Assembly: GCA_903895005.1 (NCBI GenBank)
Contig: CAITSH010000036.1
Span: 1 to 34,165, forward strand
Direction of reading: 5' to 3'
Source of the DNA: an uncultured Pseudomonadota bacterium
GTDB taxonomy: Bacteria > Pseudomonadota > Gammaproteobacteria > Burkholderiales > SG8-39
Length of the DNA stretch: 34,165 bases
Below the pieces are notes generated by a model. The model was not told where the DNA came from, ran no database searches, and saw nothing but the letters and a program-made list of their open reading frames with translations. A program made the translations under genes and the position numbers. Shown here piece by piece: positions 7,973 through 15,773 of this stretch. How positions within the stretch are numbered: position 1 is the stretch's first letter; the number at the start of each line of letters is the position of its first letter.

Positions 7973-8545
7973 ATGATGCGGATGATGGTTTTGTTGTTAC
8001 TTGCCGGATTTACCCCGGCCGCGCCCGCCGCAGATGTCAGTGGCGTGAAGGTCGATGAAACCGTGCAGGTGGGTAACGCCGAGCTGGTGCTCAACGGAGC
8101 CGGACTTCGAAGCATGTCGGTATTCAAGGTCTATGTCGCGGGCCTTTACCTTGTGGAAAAGCGGGCTTCGGTCGCAGCAGTCATGGCTCTGGCCGGGCCC
8201 AAGCGCTTTACCATGCGTCTGATGCGCGACCTTACCGCGCGGCAGCTGATCGACGCGCTCGATGAAGGCCTGCGCGACAACACCCCGGCAACGCAGCACG
8301 AGGGCCTGAAGGCACGGGCAGCCGAGCTTGCTGCGACGATGACCGAAGTACATTCCGCCAAGGAGGGGGATGTGATCGCACTGGACTATTTGCCGGAAAT
8401 CGGTACCCGGGTATTGTTTAACGGCGTGGAGCGGGGCAAGCCGATTGCCGGCGCGGATTTTTACCGCGCGCTGCTGCGCATCTGGCTTGGCGACAACCCG
8501 GCCTCGGAAGAACTGAAGCGCACCCTTCTCGGACACGGCCGCTAG
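7973..8545 (+). CDS. Secreted chalcone isomerase-like protein
   Basis: A 190-residue protein with a signal peptide ([19 protein letters not shown], probable cleavage before AD) and a bacterial chalcone isomerase-like domain: [28 protein letters not shown] near the start, an alpha/beta middle, then [18 protein letters not shown] and [14 protein letters not shown] at the end. Bacterial members are exported and of unknown biochemistry; the plant enzyme activity should not be assumed. The frame is open upstream to 7727, inside the exporter gene, but the signal peptide and family alignment put the start at 7973, or at 7976/7982/7985. The preceding 100 bases have no strong ribosome-binding site. 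Confidence 0.82.
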   Translation: MMRMMVLLLLAGFTPAAPAADVSGVKVDETVQVGNAELVLNGAGLRSMSVFKVYVAGLYLVEKRASVAAVMALAGPKRFTMRLMRDLTARQLIDALDEGLRDNTPATQHEGLKARAAELAATMTEVHSAKEGDVIALDYLPEIGTRVLFNGVERGKPIAGADFYRALLRIWLGDNPASEELKRTLLGHGR

Positions 8546-8613
8546 GGCGCCGCCGTGCGCCGCCGCGGCGTTTCCGCGATAATCACCGCCGGAATTTCAC
8601 CGAAAGGTTCGTC

Positions 8614-9036
8614 ATGCCCGTAGCCCATCCCTTCCATCTCGCTTTTCCCGTAACCAGCCTGGAGAAGGCGCGTGCTTTCTATGGTGAGCTGCTCGGTTGT
8701 GCCGAGGGGCGCAGCGCTCCGGATTGGGTCGATTTCGATTTTTACGGCCACCAGATTGTCGCGCACCTGTCGCCGGACGAGGCCGGTCATCGAAATACCA
8801 GCGGGGTGGACGGCGAGAACGTGCCGGTGCGCCATTTCGGCCTCGTCTTGTCCATGGGCGAATGGGAGACCCTGTCGCAAAAACTGATCCGGGCCGGCAC
8901 GAAGTTTGTGATCGAGCCGCAAATTCGGTTCAAGGGACAGGTGGGCGAGCAGGCCACCATGTTTTTTCTTGATCCCTGCGGTAATGCGCTGGAGTTCAAG
9001 GCATTCAAGGATATCGGACAGCTGTTCGCAAAATAG
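8614..9036 (+). CDS. VOC-superfamily (glyoxalase/dioxygenase-like) protein
   Basis: A 140-residue single-polypeptide VOC protein with two beta-alpha-beta-beta-beta modules. The first begins [19 protein letters not shown], the second around residue 73 with [12 protein letters not shown], and it closes with the typical [13 protein letters not shown]. Candidate metal ligands are H8, H51 or nearby, H74 and E127, the usual VOC spacing. Members include glyoxalases, extradiol dioxygenases and epimerases; the reaction cannot be deduced. It is complete for a two-module member. AAAGG stands upstream of the ATG. It lies between the chalcone isomerase-like gene and the transporter binding protein on the same strand, but a 184-base gap follows, so co-transcription with the transporter is unlikely. 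Confidence 0.82.
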   Translation: MPVAHPFHLAFPVTSLEKARAFYGELLGCAEGRSAPDWVDFDFYGHQIVAHLSPDEAGHRNTSGVDGENVPVRHFGLVLSMGEWETLSQKLIRAGTKFVIEPQIRFKGQVGEQATMFFLDPCGNALEFKAFKDIGQLFAK

Positions 9037-9114
9037 ACCGGATCGAACGGGGACCCCCGCTTCGGGACCGTGCAACCCGGTTTCGGCGCGACGCGAAAAA
9101 TCCCGATCCGGCAC

Positions 9115-9120
9115 TATAAT
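9115..9120 (+). promoter_or_regulatory. Consensus -10 element (TATAAT) upstream of the TAXI binding protein
   Basis: A perfect TATAAT in the 184-base gap before the binding-protein gene, about 100 bases upstream of its ATG. No recognisable -35 hexamer is found 16-18 bases further upstream (the sequence there is CG-rich), so it may need an activator or be fortuitous. The 20-base tandem duplication starts inside this hexamer. Confidence 0.45.
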
Positions 9121-9159
9121 GGCGTCCATGGGAGTTTGATGGCGTCCATGGGAGTTTGA
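9119..9159 (+). repeat. Perfect 20-bp tandem duplication containing overlapping seven-codon open frames
   Basis: The unit ATGGCGTCCATGGGAGTTTG occurs twice without a mismatch (9119-9138 and 9139-9158). Each copy reads ATG-GCG-TCC-ATG-GGA-GTT-TGA, a six-residue peptide MASMGV with its stop overlapping the ATG of the next copy by one base (TGATG). No ribosome-binding site is obvious before either copy, and the first ATG overlaps the TATAAT, so only the second could lie within a transcript from that promoter. Confidence 0.8.
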
Positions 9160-9220
9160 AAATCCAGCACAAGAAGCCGGACATAACCGGCGCACCCCAC
9201 CCAATTTAGGAGGATTCAAC

Positions 9221-10186
9221 ATGAATCAAGCAATGCAGGCTTTGCGCACAGGATTTGCGGTGCTGGCGGTGTCGGTCGCGACCGTCGCCGGGGCGCAGAA
9301 CATATCCATCGCCACCGGGGGCACAGGCGGGGTTTATTACCCCATGGGTGGGGGTATCGCCGCGGTGCTCTCAAAGTTTGTTCCTGGCATGCAAGCCACG
9401 GCCGAAGTCACGGGCGGTTCGGTCGACAACCTCAAGCTGATCGGCAGCGGCAAGCCCTATGTCGGATTTTCCATGACTGACGCGGCGCTCGACGCTTATC
9501 GCGGCGAGGATAAATTCAAGGGCAACAAGGTTCCGCTCAAGACGCTGATGATTCTTTATCCCAACCGCATGCACGTTGTCTCGATCGACGGCCGCGGCGT
9601 GAACAAAATGTCCGACCTAAAGGGCAAGCGCGTGTCAACCGGGTCACCGGGCAGCGCCACCGAGGTGATGGCCTTTCGCATCATTGAGGCCGCGGGCATG
9701 GACAAGGACAAGGACATGAAGCGCGAGCGACTCGGCGTCGCCGAGTCCGTCAATGCCATCAAGGATGGGAAGATCGATGCGTTCTTCTGGGTCGGCGGCC
9801 TGCCCACGGCTGCGGTGACCGACCTGGCCAACACCCCGGGCACCAAGCTTAAAATGGTCGACCACTCCGAGGTTGTTGCCGCGATGAACAAGAAATACGG
9901 CAACCTTTACGTCGAAGATACCATTCCCAAGGCCGTGTACAAGGGAATGGATCTCGACAACAAGCAGGCGACCGTAATGAATATCCTGCTCGTCAACGAG
10001 AACATGGATGACAAGACGGCCTACAACATCGTCAAGGCGATCTTTGACAAGCGTGCTGATGTCATTGCGGTTCACAAAGAGGCCGAGAACATCAAGCTCG
10101 AGAACCAGAAAACCGCGGCCTCGCCGATCCCGTTCCATCCCGGCGCGGTGAAATACTTTACCGAAAAGGGCATCAAGCTCAATTGA
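9221..10186 (+). CDS. TAXI-family TRAP transporter solute-binding protein
   Basis: A 321-residue periplasmic binding protein. The signal peptide covers residues 1-25 (hydrophobic GFAVLAVSVATVAGA, cleavage before QN). The mature protein opens with the TAXI hallmark ISIATGGTGGVYYPMGGG, and later has SVDNLKLIGSGK, GKRVSTGSPGSATEV and DGKIDAFFWVGGLP, where the family binds its substrate carboxylate. It delivers a small organic acid or amino acid to a fused TRAP permease, very probably the one at 12151-14196. The start is certain: AGGAGG (9208-9213) is seven bases before the ATG. A strong intrinsic terminator follows, so this gene is transcribed separately from the permease. Confidence 0.93.
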   Translation: MNQAMQALRTGFAVLAVSVATVAGAQNISIATGGTGGVYYPMGGGIAAVLSKFVPGMQATAEVTGGSVDNLKLIGSGKPYVGFSMTDAALDAYRGEDKFKGNKVPLKTLMILYPNRMHVVSIDGRGVNKMSDLKGKRVSTGSPGSATEVMAFRIIEAAGMDKDKDMKRERLGVAESVNAIKDGKIDAFFWVGGLPTAAVTDLANTPGTKLKMVDHSEVVAAMNKKYGNLYVEDTIPKAVYKGMDLDNKQATVMNILLVNENMDDKTAYNIVKAIFDKRADVIAVHKEAENIKLENQKTAASPIPFHPGAVKYFTEKGIKLN

Positions 10187-10224
10187 GCCGTCTGCACTTT
10201 CAGGTCCGGCGGGTATACCCACCG

Positions 10225-10253
10225 AAAAAAACCCCGCCGCTGGCGGGTTTTTT
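10225..10253. terminator. Bidirectional rho-independent terminator
   Basis: Stem CCCGCC (10233-10238) and GGCGGG (10242-10247) with a GCT loop, flanked by an A tract (10225-10231) and a T tract (10248-10253). It lies between the convergent binding-protein and cupin genes and should work on both strands. Confidence 0.9.
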
Positions 10254-10283
10254 ATTTATACAGATTGAATCTGGTCGGGTCGT

Positions 10284-10796
10284 TCAATCGTGAAGAAAGG
10301 CCGCCAGTTGCGGATCGGCGCGCAGCGCGTCCAATTCCTCAGGCGTGGGCAGCTGTGGCCGGTCCCGCTCCGTGTTCACCATGCATAAAAAACCGAGCGG
10401 CTGGTCTGCGGGTGCGCGGAATTGATGCCAGGTGAGTGGGGGCACGGTGACAAGGTCATGCTCGGCCAGTGACAGGATTGTCTCGCCGACGAGCGCCGTT
10501 CCGTGACCGCGCAGCACCAGAACGGCGTGGGTGTGTTGATGGCGTTCGAGTGTGGTGTATCCGTCGGCCTGAACTTCAAAATAGCGAAGTTGTGCCGACA
10601 TGTGGGCGTCACCGAAAAGCACCTGCCGGCTGACATCGCGAAACGGTGCGCTGCCTTCCTGCTTGTAGTGCAGCGGTTCGACACCGGACCAACGGCCCGC
10701 CGCCAGCGCCGCGCGATGAATCACCGGAGGATGGATGGGGTTTGCGCCCGGGGTGGTCGATGCCTTAGTCTTAGTGACTGGCGGTTTTGTATTCAT
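10284..10796 (-). CDS. Cupin-domain protein paired with the RuBisCO-like protein
   Basis: A 170-residue single-domain cupin. Motif 1 appears as GYTTLERHQHTHAVLVLRGHG (the first twenty residues from the Gly) with an HxH pair, but the usual glutamate of motif 1 is not at its normal place; motif 2 is represented by VPPLTWHQFRAP with its histidine. Metal binding through these histidines is likely. Cupins of this size are isomerases, dioxygenases or sugar-acid enzymes, so no reaction is assigned. The ATG at 10796 is preceded by GTGGA; a GTG at 10808, directly after the stop of the upstream gene, would add four residues. It is probably translated from one transcript with the RLP, implying a shared pathway. 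The terminator at 10225-10253 ends the unit. Confidence 0.82.
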   Translation of the reverse strand: MNTKPPVTKTKASTTPGANPIHPPVIHRAALAAGRWSGVEPLHYKQEGSAPFRDVSRQVLFGDAHMSAQLRYFEVQADGYTTLERHQHTHAVLVLRGHGTALVGETILSLAEHDLVTVPPLTWHQFRAPADQPLGFLCMVNTERDRPQLPTPEELDALRADPQLAAFLHD

Positions 10797-10808
10797 GGTT
10801 GCATCCAC

Positions 10809-11912
10809 TCAGGTGGTGGCGGCGACGATTCGCACAAATTCGCGGGCGCGGTCCTGCATCGAATCGCCCGCCTCCAGTAGGCCGCCACCGATCAGCAGCA
10901 TCGTGTCATTGCCGTAAAAATCCAGCATTTCAGGCAACCGCTCCATGGTCATCCCGCCGGCGGGAACAGGCAATGCGGGTCGGATGTTACCCCAAGCGCC
11001 GCACGCCGCAGCGGCGATGTCACGGCAAGTTTGCGGCGAATAGCTAAAGCGCCCGCCGTGATTGGGATAGATCACAGCGTCGGCGCCGAAAAGGCGAAAG
11101 AGCTTGCCAATGAGCAGGGACGGTGCAATGCGTGCGGCACCGCCCAGTGCAGGGTGCGCGATGACGGGCACGCCCAGCGTGGCGACCAGTTCCGCGAAAG
11201 CAGGCAAGCCTACAATCATCGGTGCGATCAGCGCCATGCCCGCGCCCTCGTCGCGCAGGATGGCCGCTTGTGCGGCAAGGCGCGACGGCCCGCCTGACAG
11301 GCTCGGGGCGTACAGCGTGCGTCCGCCCGTTTCCCGATTGGCACCGGCGACCGCCGCCTGCACCGCCTTTACGCGCGCGGCGAAGGGCGCGTAAGCCTGG
11401 TCGGCGATGCCGTGGTCGTCCTTGATGATGTCTATGCCCGCCAGGGCGAAGCTGCGCGCGATCGCCGCGAGCTGTGCGGGTGAACTGCCCTGGGGCTTGA
11501 GTGCGCTGCAGGTGAGCGGACGTGTTGTTGCGCCGGTGGCCTGGCGCAGGCCAGCGATGCCAAAACGCGGGCCGGGGAATGCCGCCAGCACTTGCGGGCC
11601 GAGTTCGACATCGATGAGTTCTACGTCCGGTTGCAGCGAGCTGTTGCCGAACAACATGTTCATTAGCTGGCCCGGGTCGTCGCACAGCGTACCCGTGGAG
11701 AGGGCGATTCTGATGCGATGCAGTTCCGGGTCCAATGCGGTCACCGATTCAACGCGCCCGACATACTCATCAAGCACGCGCCGGTCCCGCACCGCCGACA
11801 CCGGCATCTCAATACTTTGCTCGATTGCTATGGCCACGGCGCGTGCGTCGACTGCGCTTTGGGGCGTGCCGGCCGGCGTACTGAGGTGGTAGGTGACGAG
11901 GATGCTGTCCAT
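10809..11912 (-). CDS. RuBisCO-like protein (form IV) with altered active site
   Basis: A 367-residue homologue of the RuBisCO large subunit. Landmarks: SALKPQGSS, where K139 matches catalytic K175 but the K177 equivalent is Gln; IKDDHG, where K164 and D166 match the carbamylated Lys and Asp of the metal site but the following Glu is His167; IAHPALGG, with H253 at the H294 place and Pro instead of Arg; a loop 6 region after GKLFRLFGAD with no clear K334; and AGG (318-320) and GGG (342-344) at the phosphate-binding loops. These changes rule out CO2 fixation. Known RLPs act as enolases, isomerases, transcarboxylases or decarboxylases on phosphorylated sugars or sugar acids; which applies is unknown. 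It is co-directional and contiguous with the cupin, and divergent from the TRAP permease. Confidence 0.9.
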   Translation of the reverse strand: MDSILVTYHLSTPAGTPQSAVDARAVAIAIEQSIEMPVSAVRDRRVLDEYVGRVESVTALDPELHRIRIALSTGTLCDDPGQLMNMLFGNSSLQPDVELIDVELGPQVLAAFPGPRFGIAGLRQATGATTRPLTCSALKPQGSSPAQLAAIARSFALAGIDIIKDDHGIADQAYAPFAARVKAVQAAVAGANRETGGRTLYAPSLSGGPSRLAAQAAILRDEGAGMALIAPMIVGLPAFAELVATLGVPVIAHPALGGAARIAPSLLIGKLFRLFGADAVIYPNHGGRFSYSPQTCRDIAAAACGAWGNIRPALPVPAGGMTMERLPEMLDFYGNDTMLLIGGGLLEAGDSMQDRAREFVRIVAATT

Positions 11913-11945
11913 GGGGGCTGTTCTGGAGGGGCGGGCGGAGTATAT

Positions 11946-11964
11946 TCCCGCCGCCGTGGCGGGA
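11946..11964. promoter_or_regulatory. Palindrome in the divergent RLP/TRAP permease intergenic region
   Basis: TCCCGCC (11946-11952) and GGCGGGA (11958-11964) around a five-base loop, 34 bases upstream of the RLP start. It lacks a T tract on either side, so an operator or 5' leader hairpin is more likely than a terminator. The rest of this 238-base gap shows no clear promoter pair. Confidence 0.4.
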
Positions 11965-12150
11965 CAATCGTCGGGACAGTCAATGACGCGGCGGTCTGCG
12001 TTACCTCCGGATCAGGGTCGGGGAGGGCGGAACGGTCTGCTAGACTACGAAAAAAACTGGGATTTCCGACCCAGAAAATTCCGTAACGACAACAAACGCC
12101 GGAAGATATCGCGGCAGCATGCCGCAAAGCGAACGTAAAGTGAGGACTCC

Positions 12151-14196
12151 GTGGCAGACCATCCCGCAACGCCCGACATGAACATCCAGGCGGCAATAGA
12201 CGCCGAGAAACTTAAAAAAGCCGAGGAGTTTATCGAGGAGGAAGAGGGTGCGGCCAACAAGTTCCACGGTTGGTTGGCCGTCTTCCTGACCTTTGCCGCG
12301 GTCGTGATGTCGGTGTTCCATCTTTACACCGCCTACGCCATCGTCCCGACGCAGACGCTGCGCCCGGTGCACGTGGGCTTCGTGCTGTTCCTGTCATTTT
12401 TGTTGTTTCCGCTTTCCAGCCGGTATCGCCACCGCATCATGTGGTGGGACTGGATTGCCGCCTTGATGTCCATAGGTATCGTCTTCTACCTGATAACGGG
12501 TGGCGATGACTTTACCGACCGCAATACCTCGCCCAACGGCTGGGACATATTTTTTGGCGTGATGCTGATCGGGCTGGTGATGGAGGCCATGCGGCGCATC
12601 AACGGCTGGATCATGCCGGCTATTACGATGGCCTTCATCCTTTATGCACTCTTAGGCGCCTACCTGCCGCAGCCATGGACACACAAGGGGTACGAGGTCG
12701 GCCGCCTGATCGGGCAGATGTACATGACGCTGGAGGGCATTTACGGTTCTGCAGTGGATGTGTCCTCGTCGCTGATCATCCTGTTCACGATATTCGGCGC
12801 ATTTTTGCAGTACTCGGGCGCGGGGAAGTTCTATATTGATTTTTCCTTTTCCGCGATGGGCGGCAAGCCCACGGGCGCCGGCCGTACGGTCGTGCTCGCG
12901 TCGTTTCTGCTGGGAGGACCGTCCGGATCGGGCGTGGCGACCACCGTCACCCTCGGTGCCGTGGCCTGGCCGATGCTGGAAAAAGTCGGTTACGAGAAAA
13001 ACGCGGCGGGTGGCCTGCTGTCCGCAGGTGGCCTTGGTGCAATCATTTCTCCGCCGGTGCTGGGCGCCGCAGCCTTCCTGATCGCCGAGTACCTGAAAAT
13101 ATCCTACCTCGACGTGCTGTTGATGGCCTGTATTCCGACCTTCCTGTTCTATCTCGCATTGTTCCTGATGGTCGAGATCGACGCACGCAAGTACGGCATG
13201 GGCGACACCGTGTTTGCGAAACCCGATTCGGTGTGGAACCTGACGCGCAAGTACTGGTTTCATTTCCTGTCGCTCGTATCGATCGTGGTGTTCATGATGT
13301 GGGGCTTTTCACCGGTGCTGTCGGTGTTCTGGGCCACCGTGGTGTCGTTTGTCACGAGTTTCCTGCGCCGCGAGTGCGCGCTGTTCTCCTATGACCTGTT
13401 CGGTGGCAAGGGCTCGATCTCCAAACTCATTTTCCAGTCACCTTTCATCAAGGCGCTGGAGGGGGGGGCGGTTGGCATGCTCAACGTCGGTGCGACTTGT
13501 GCCGGCGCCGGCATCATCGTCGGTGTGGTCACCTTGACAGGACTTGGCCTCAAGTTCAGTTCGATCGTCATCGACTATGCCGGTGGCTCGCTCCTGCTGA
13601 CCGCTATTTTCACCTCGCTGGTCGTATGGATCGTTGGTCTCGCGGTACCGGTGACGGCGTCATACATCATCTGCGCGGTGATCGCCGCGCCGGCCCTTAT
13701 CAAGCTGGGCGTGCCGGATTTTGCCGCGCACATGTTCATTTTTTACTACGCCGTGCTGTCCGAAGTGTCCCCGCCGACCGCTCTGTCGCCGTTTGCCGCG
13801 GCCGCAATCACCGGTGGCGACCCGTATAAAACGACCATGCAGTGCTGGAAGTACACCGTGCCGGCGTTCCTGGTGCCCTTCATGTTCGTACTCGACCCGA
13901 GCGGTCAGGGCCTGCTGCTGATGGGCTCGACCAAGGCGCTGGCGACGGCCAACTGGTGGTTGATCGCAGAGGTGACGGTGACGGCCGCCGTCGGCGTTGC
14001 CGCTCTCGCGGCGGGCTTCCAGGGATGGGCATTGAAGAAAACCACCTTGTTCGAGCGCTGGATGTTTCTGGTGGCCGGCTTTGCACTGGTCTATCCGGGC
14101 GCCACCGCCGACATCGTCGGCTTCGGTCTGGTGGTGGCGGCGCTGGCGATCCAGTATTTGAGGCGCGACACGCCGCACCCCCTTACACCCGCCTGA
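12151..14196 (+). CDS. TRAP transporter fused permease (4TM/12TM), TAXI type
   Basis: A 681-residue inner-membrane protein that fuses the small DctQ-like and large DctM-like TRAP subunits, as is normal for TAXI systems. After a charged N-terminus (~1-35) come about four helices to residue ~150, then the large domain with the family signature GGPSGSGVATTVTLGAVAWP (about 250-270), LLSAGGLGAIISPPVLGAAA, and LSEVSPPTALSPFAAAAITG, which line the substrate and Na+ sites in related transporters. It should import an organic acid handed over by the binding protein at 9221-10186, driven by a cation gradient. The start is a GTG with GAGGA upstream; the ATG at 12178 is an alternative. Its binding-protein gene lies almost 2 kb away, beyond two reversed genes. 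Confidence 0.93.
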   Translation: MADHPATPDMNIQAAIDAEKLKKAEEFIEEEEGAANKFHGWLAVFLTFAAVVMSVFHLYTAYAIVPTQTLRPVHVGFVLFLSFLLFPLSSRYRHRIMWWDWIAALMSIGIVFYLITGGDDFTDRNTSPNGWDIFFGVMLIGLVMEAMRRINGWIMPAITMAFILYALLGAYLPQPWTHKGYEVGRLIGQMYMTLEGIYGSAVDVSSSLIILFTIFGAFLQYSGAGKFYIDFSFSAMGGKPTGAGRTVVLASFLLGGPSGSGVATTVTLGAVAWPMLEKVGYEKNAAGGLLSAGGLGAIISPPVLGAAAFLIAEYLKISYLDVLLMACIPTFLFYLALFLMVEIDARKYGMGDTVFAKPDSVWNLTRKYWFHFLSLVSIVVFMMWGFSPVLSVFWATVVSFVTSFLRRECALFSYDLFGGKGSISKLIFQSPFIKALEGGAVGMLNVGATCAGAGIIVGVVTLTGLGLKFSSIVIDYAGGSLLLTAIFTSLVVWIVGLAVPVTASYIICAVIAAPALIKLGVPDFAAHMFIFYYAVLSEVSPPTALSPFAAAAITGGDPYKTTMQCWKYTVPAFLVPFMFVLDPSGQGLLLMGSTKALATANWWLIAEVTVTAAVGVAALAAGFQGWALKKTTLFERWMFLVAGFALVYPGATADIVGFGLVVAALAIQYLRRDTPHPLTPA

Positions 14197-14215
14197 TCCA
14201 GCAGACTGGGCCACC

Positions 14216-14872
14216 ATGTACCAGACAGCGCTTTTTGAAGAGACGCGTATCGAGGTGATGCAGACTTTGATGCACGCCCATCCGCTTGCGACGCTGGTGA
14301 CATTGGCTGCGGACGGCCTCACCGCCAACCATATTCCGATGATCTTTGACGCGGCCCCGGCCGCGGGCGCGTCCCCCGGTACGCCGGGGACCTTGCGCGG
14401 GCACGTCGCAAGAGCCAATCCGCTGTGGCGCGATTTTTCTGCGGAACACGGTGCGCTGGCGGTATTCCAGGGGCCGCAGATTTATGTCACGCCCTCGTGG
14501 TACGGCACCAAGAAAGAAACCGGCAAAGTCGTGCCGACCTGGAATTATGCCGTGGTGCATGTCCAGGGCCCGCTGCGCGTTATCGAAGATACGGTCTGGC
14601 TGCGCAATTTTGTCTCGCAACTGACCGACCGGCACGAAGGGGCGAGGGCGATGCCATGGAAAGTGGACGACGCCCCGGCCGAGTACATCGACCAGATGCT
14701 GCGTGCGATTGTCGGTATCGAAATTCCGATCGCCACCATTACCGGCAAGTGGAAAGTCAGCCAGAACCGTACGGTCGCGGATCGCGAAGGCGTGGTGCAA
14801 GGCCTCGAGCAAAGCATCGGCGAGGATGCCGCCTTGATGGCGCGTCTTGTCAGGCAGGCGATGAAGCCCTGA
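14216..14872 (+). CDS. PaiB-like FMN-binding protein
   Basis: A 218-residue protein of the PaiB/FMN-binding negative regulator family with a split-barrel flavin fold. Diagnostic features are MYQTALFEE at the start, HPLATLVTLAADGLTANHIP, the TPSWYGTKKETGKVVPTWNY block and VHVQGPLRVIED, then ITGKWKVSQNR near the end. Bacillus PaiB was described as a negative regulator of sporulation and protease genes, but no DNA-binding domain is evident here, so a flavin-linked enzyme is equally possible. It begins 20 bases after the permease, and its TGA is directly followed by the ATG of the EamA transporter, indicating one transcription unit. Confidence 0.85.
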   Translation: MYQTALFEETRIEVMQTLMHAHPLATLVTLAADGLTANHIPMIFDAAPAAGASPGTPGTLRGHVARANPLWRDFSAEHGALAVFQGPQIYVTPSWYGTKKETGKVVPTWNYAVVHVQGPLRVIEDTVWLRNFVSQLTDRHEGARAMPWKVDDAPAEYIDQMLRAIVGIEIPIATITGKWKVSQNRTVADREGVVQGLEQSIGEDAALMARLVRQAMKP

Positions 14873-15763
14873 ATGGAGGCGGCGCGGCGCAAGCGCGAAT
14901 TGCAGGGGCTGGCGTGGGGTTTTATCGGCGTCGCCATATTCAGCCTGACCCTGCCGGCGACGCGCGTTGCCGTCGCCGAACTCGATCCGGTGCTGGTCGG
15001 TCTTGGCCGTTCGCTGGCGGCGTCCGTGCTCGCCGCGCTGGTCTTGCTGGTCACGCGCCAGCCCTTGCCGCGGCGCGACCAGATCCTGCGCATGATACTG
15101 ACCGCTTCGGGCGTCGTGCTCGGCTTTCCGCTGATCACCGCTTACGCGATGCGCTATCTGCCCTCGGCGCACGGCGCAATCGTGATTGGCTTGTTGCCGC
15201 TGGCGACGGCGGCGACGGTGGCTCTGTCCGGAAGGGAGAGACCGTCGCGGGGCTTCTGGTTGGCCGCCGGCTCTGGCGCGCTGCTGGTGGTGGTGTTTGC
15301 GCTGATCGAGGGGGGCGGTACTTTGCATCTCGCCGACCTTGCTCTTTTGCTGGCGGTGGCGGTGGGCGCGCTCGGGTACGCCGAGGGTGCGCGGCTCACC
15401 CGCGAAATGCCGGGCTGGGTGGTGATCAGCTGGGTGCTGGTCGTTTCGGGGCCTTTTTTATTGCCGCCGGTGCTCTGGTCGGCTGCGGAGCACGGTGTCA
15501 ACGCCTCGATCACGGCCTGGCTGTGTTTTGCCTACGTCAGCCTGTTCAGCCAGTATTTGGGTTTTTTCCCGTGGTACCACGGTCTTGCGCTTGGCGGCGT
15601 TGCTCGCGTTTCACAGGTGCAGTTGACGCAGCCTTTCCTGACGCTGATCGCTTCTGCGCTGTTGCTCGGCGAGAAGGTCAGCGTGGGCATGATAATCTTT
15701 GCCGCAGCGGTGGTGGCCACCGTTGCCATCGGGCGCAAGATGCCGGTCCGGCCGCTGAAATAG
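14873..15763 (+). CDS. EamA/DMT-family transporter
   Basis: A 296-residue inner-membrane protein with about ten hydrophobic helices in two EamA repeats. Repeat 1 starts LAWGFIGVAIFSLTLPATR, and repeat 2 begins near residue 150 (LHLADLALLLAVAVGALGY), ending with TQPFLTLIASALLLGEKVS, the usual C-terminal signature. Family members export amino acids and other metabolites; substrate unknown. The ATG directly abuts the stop of the PaiB-like gene with no intervening base, which implies translational coupling. Ten bases separate its stop from the Ldh2-family gene. Confidence 0.88.
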   Translation: MEAARRKRELQGLAWGFIGVAIFSLTLPATRVAVAELDPVLVGLGRSLAASVLAALVLLVTRQPLPRRDQILRMILTASGVVLGFPLITAYAMRYLPSAHGAIVIGLLPLATAATVALSGRERPSRGFWLAAGSGALLVVVFALIEGGGTLHLADLALLLAVAVGALGYAEGARLTREMPGWVVISWVLVVSGPFLLPPVLWSAAEHGVNASITAWLCFAYVSLFSQYLGFFPWYHGLALGGVARVSQVQLTQPFLTLIASALLLGEKVSVGMIIFAAAVVATVAIGRKMPVRPLK

Positions 15764-15773
15764 AATCCATGCC

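Noticed and set aside
7973..8545. Flavonoid chalcone isomerase activity
   Set aside because: Bacterial secreted homologues of this domain have no demonstrated chalcone activity, and no flavonoid pathway genes are present.
9119..9159. Start of a CRISPR or other repeat-spacer array
   Set aside because: The two 20-base copies are directly abutting with no spacer, and there are only two.
10809..11912. True RuBisCO and CO2 fixation
   Set aside because: Several catalytic and ligand residues are replaced, and no small subunit, phosphoribulokinase or RuBisCO activase gene is in the window.
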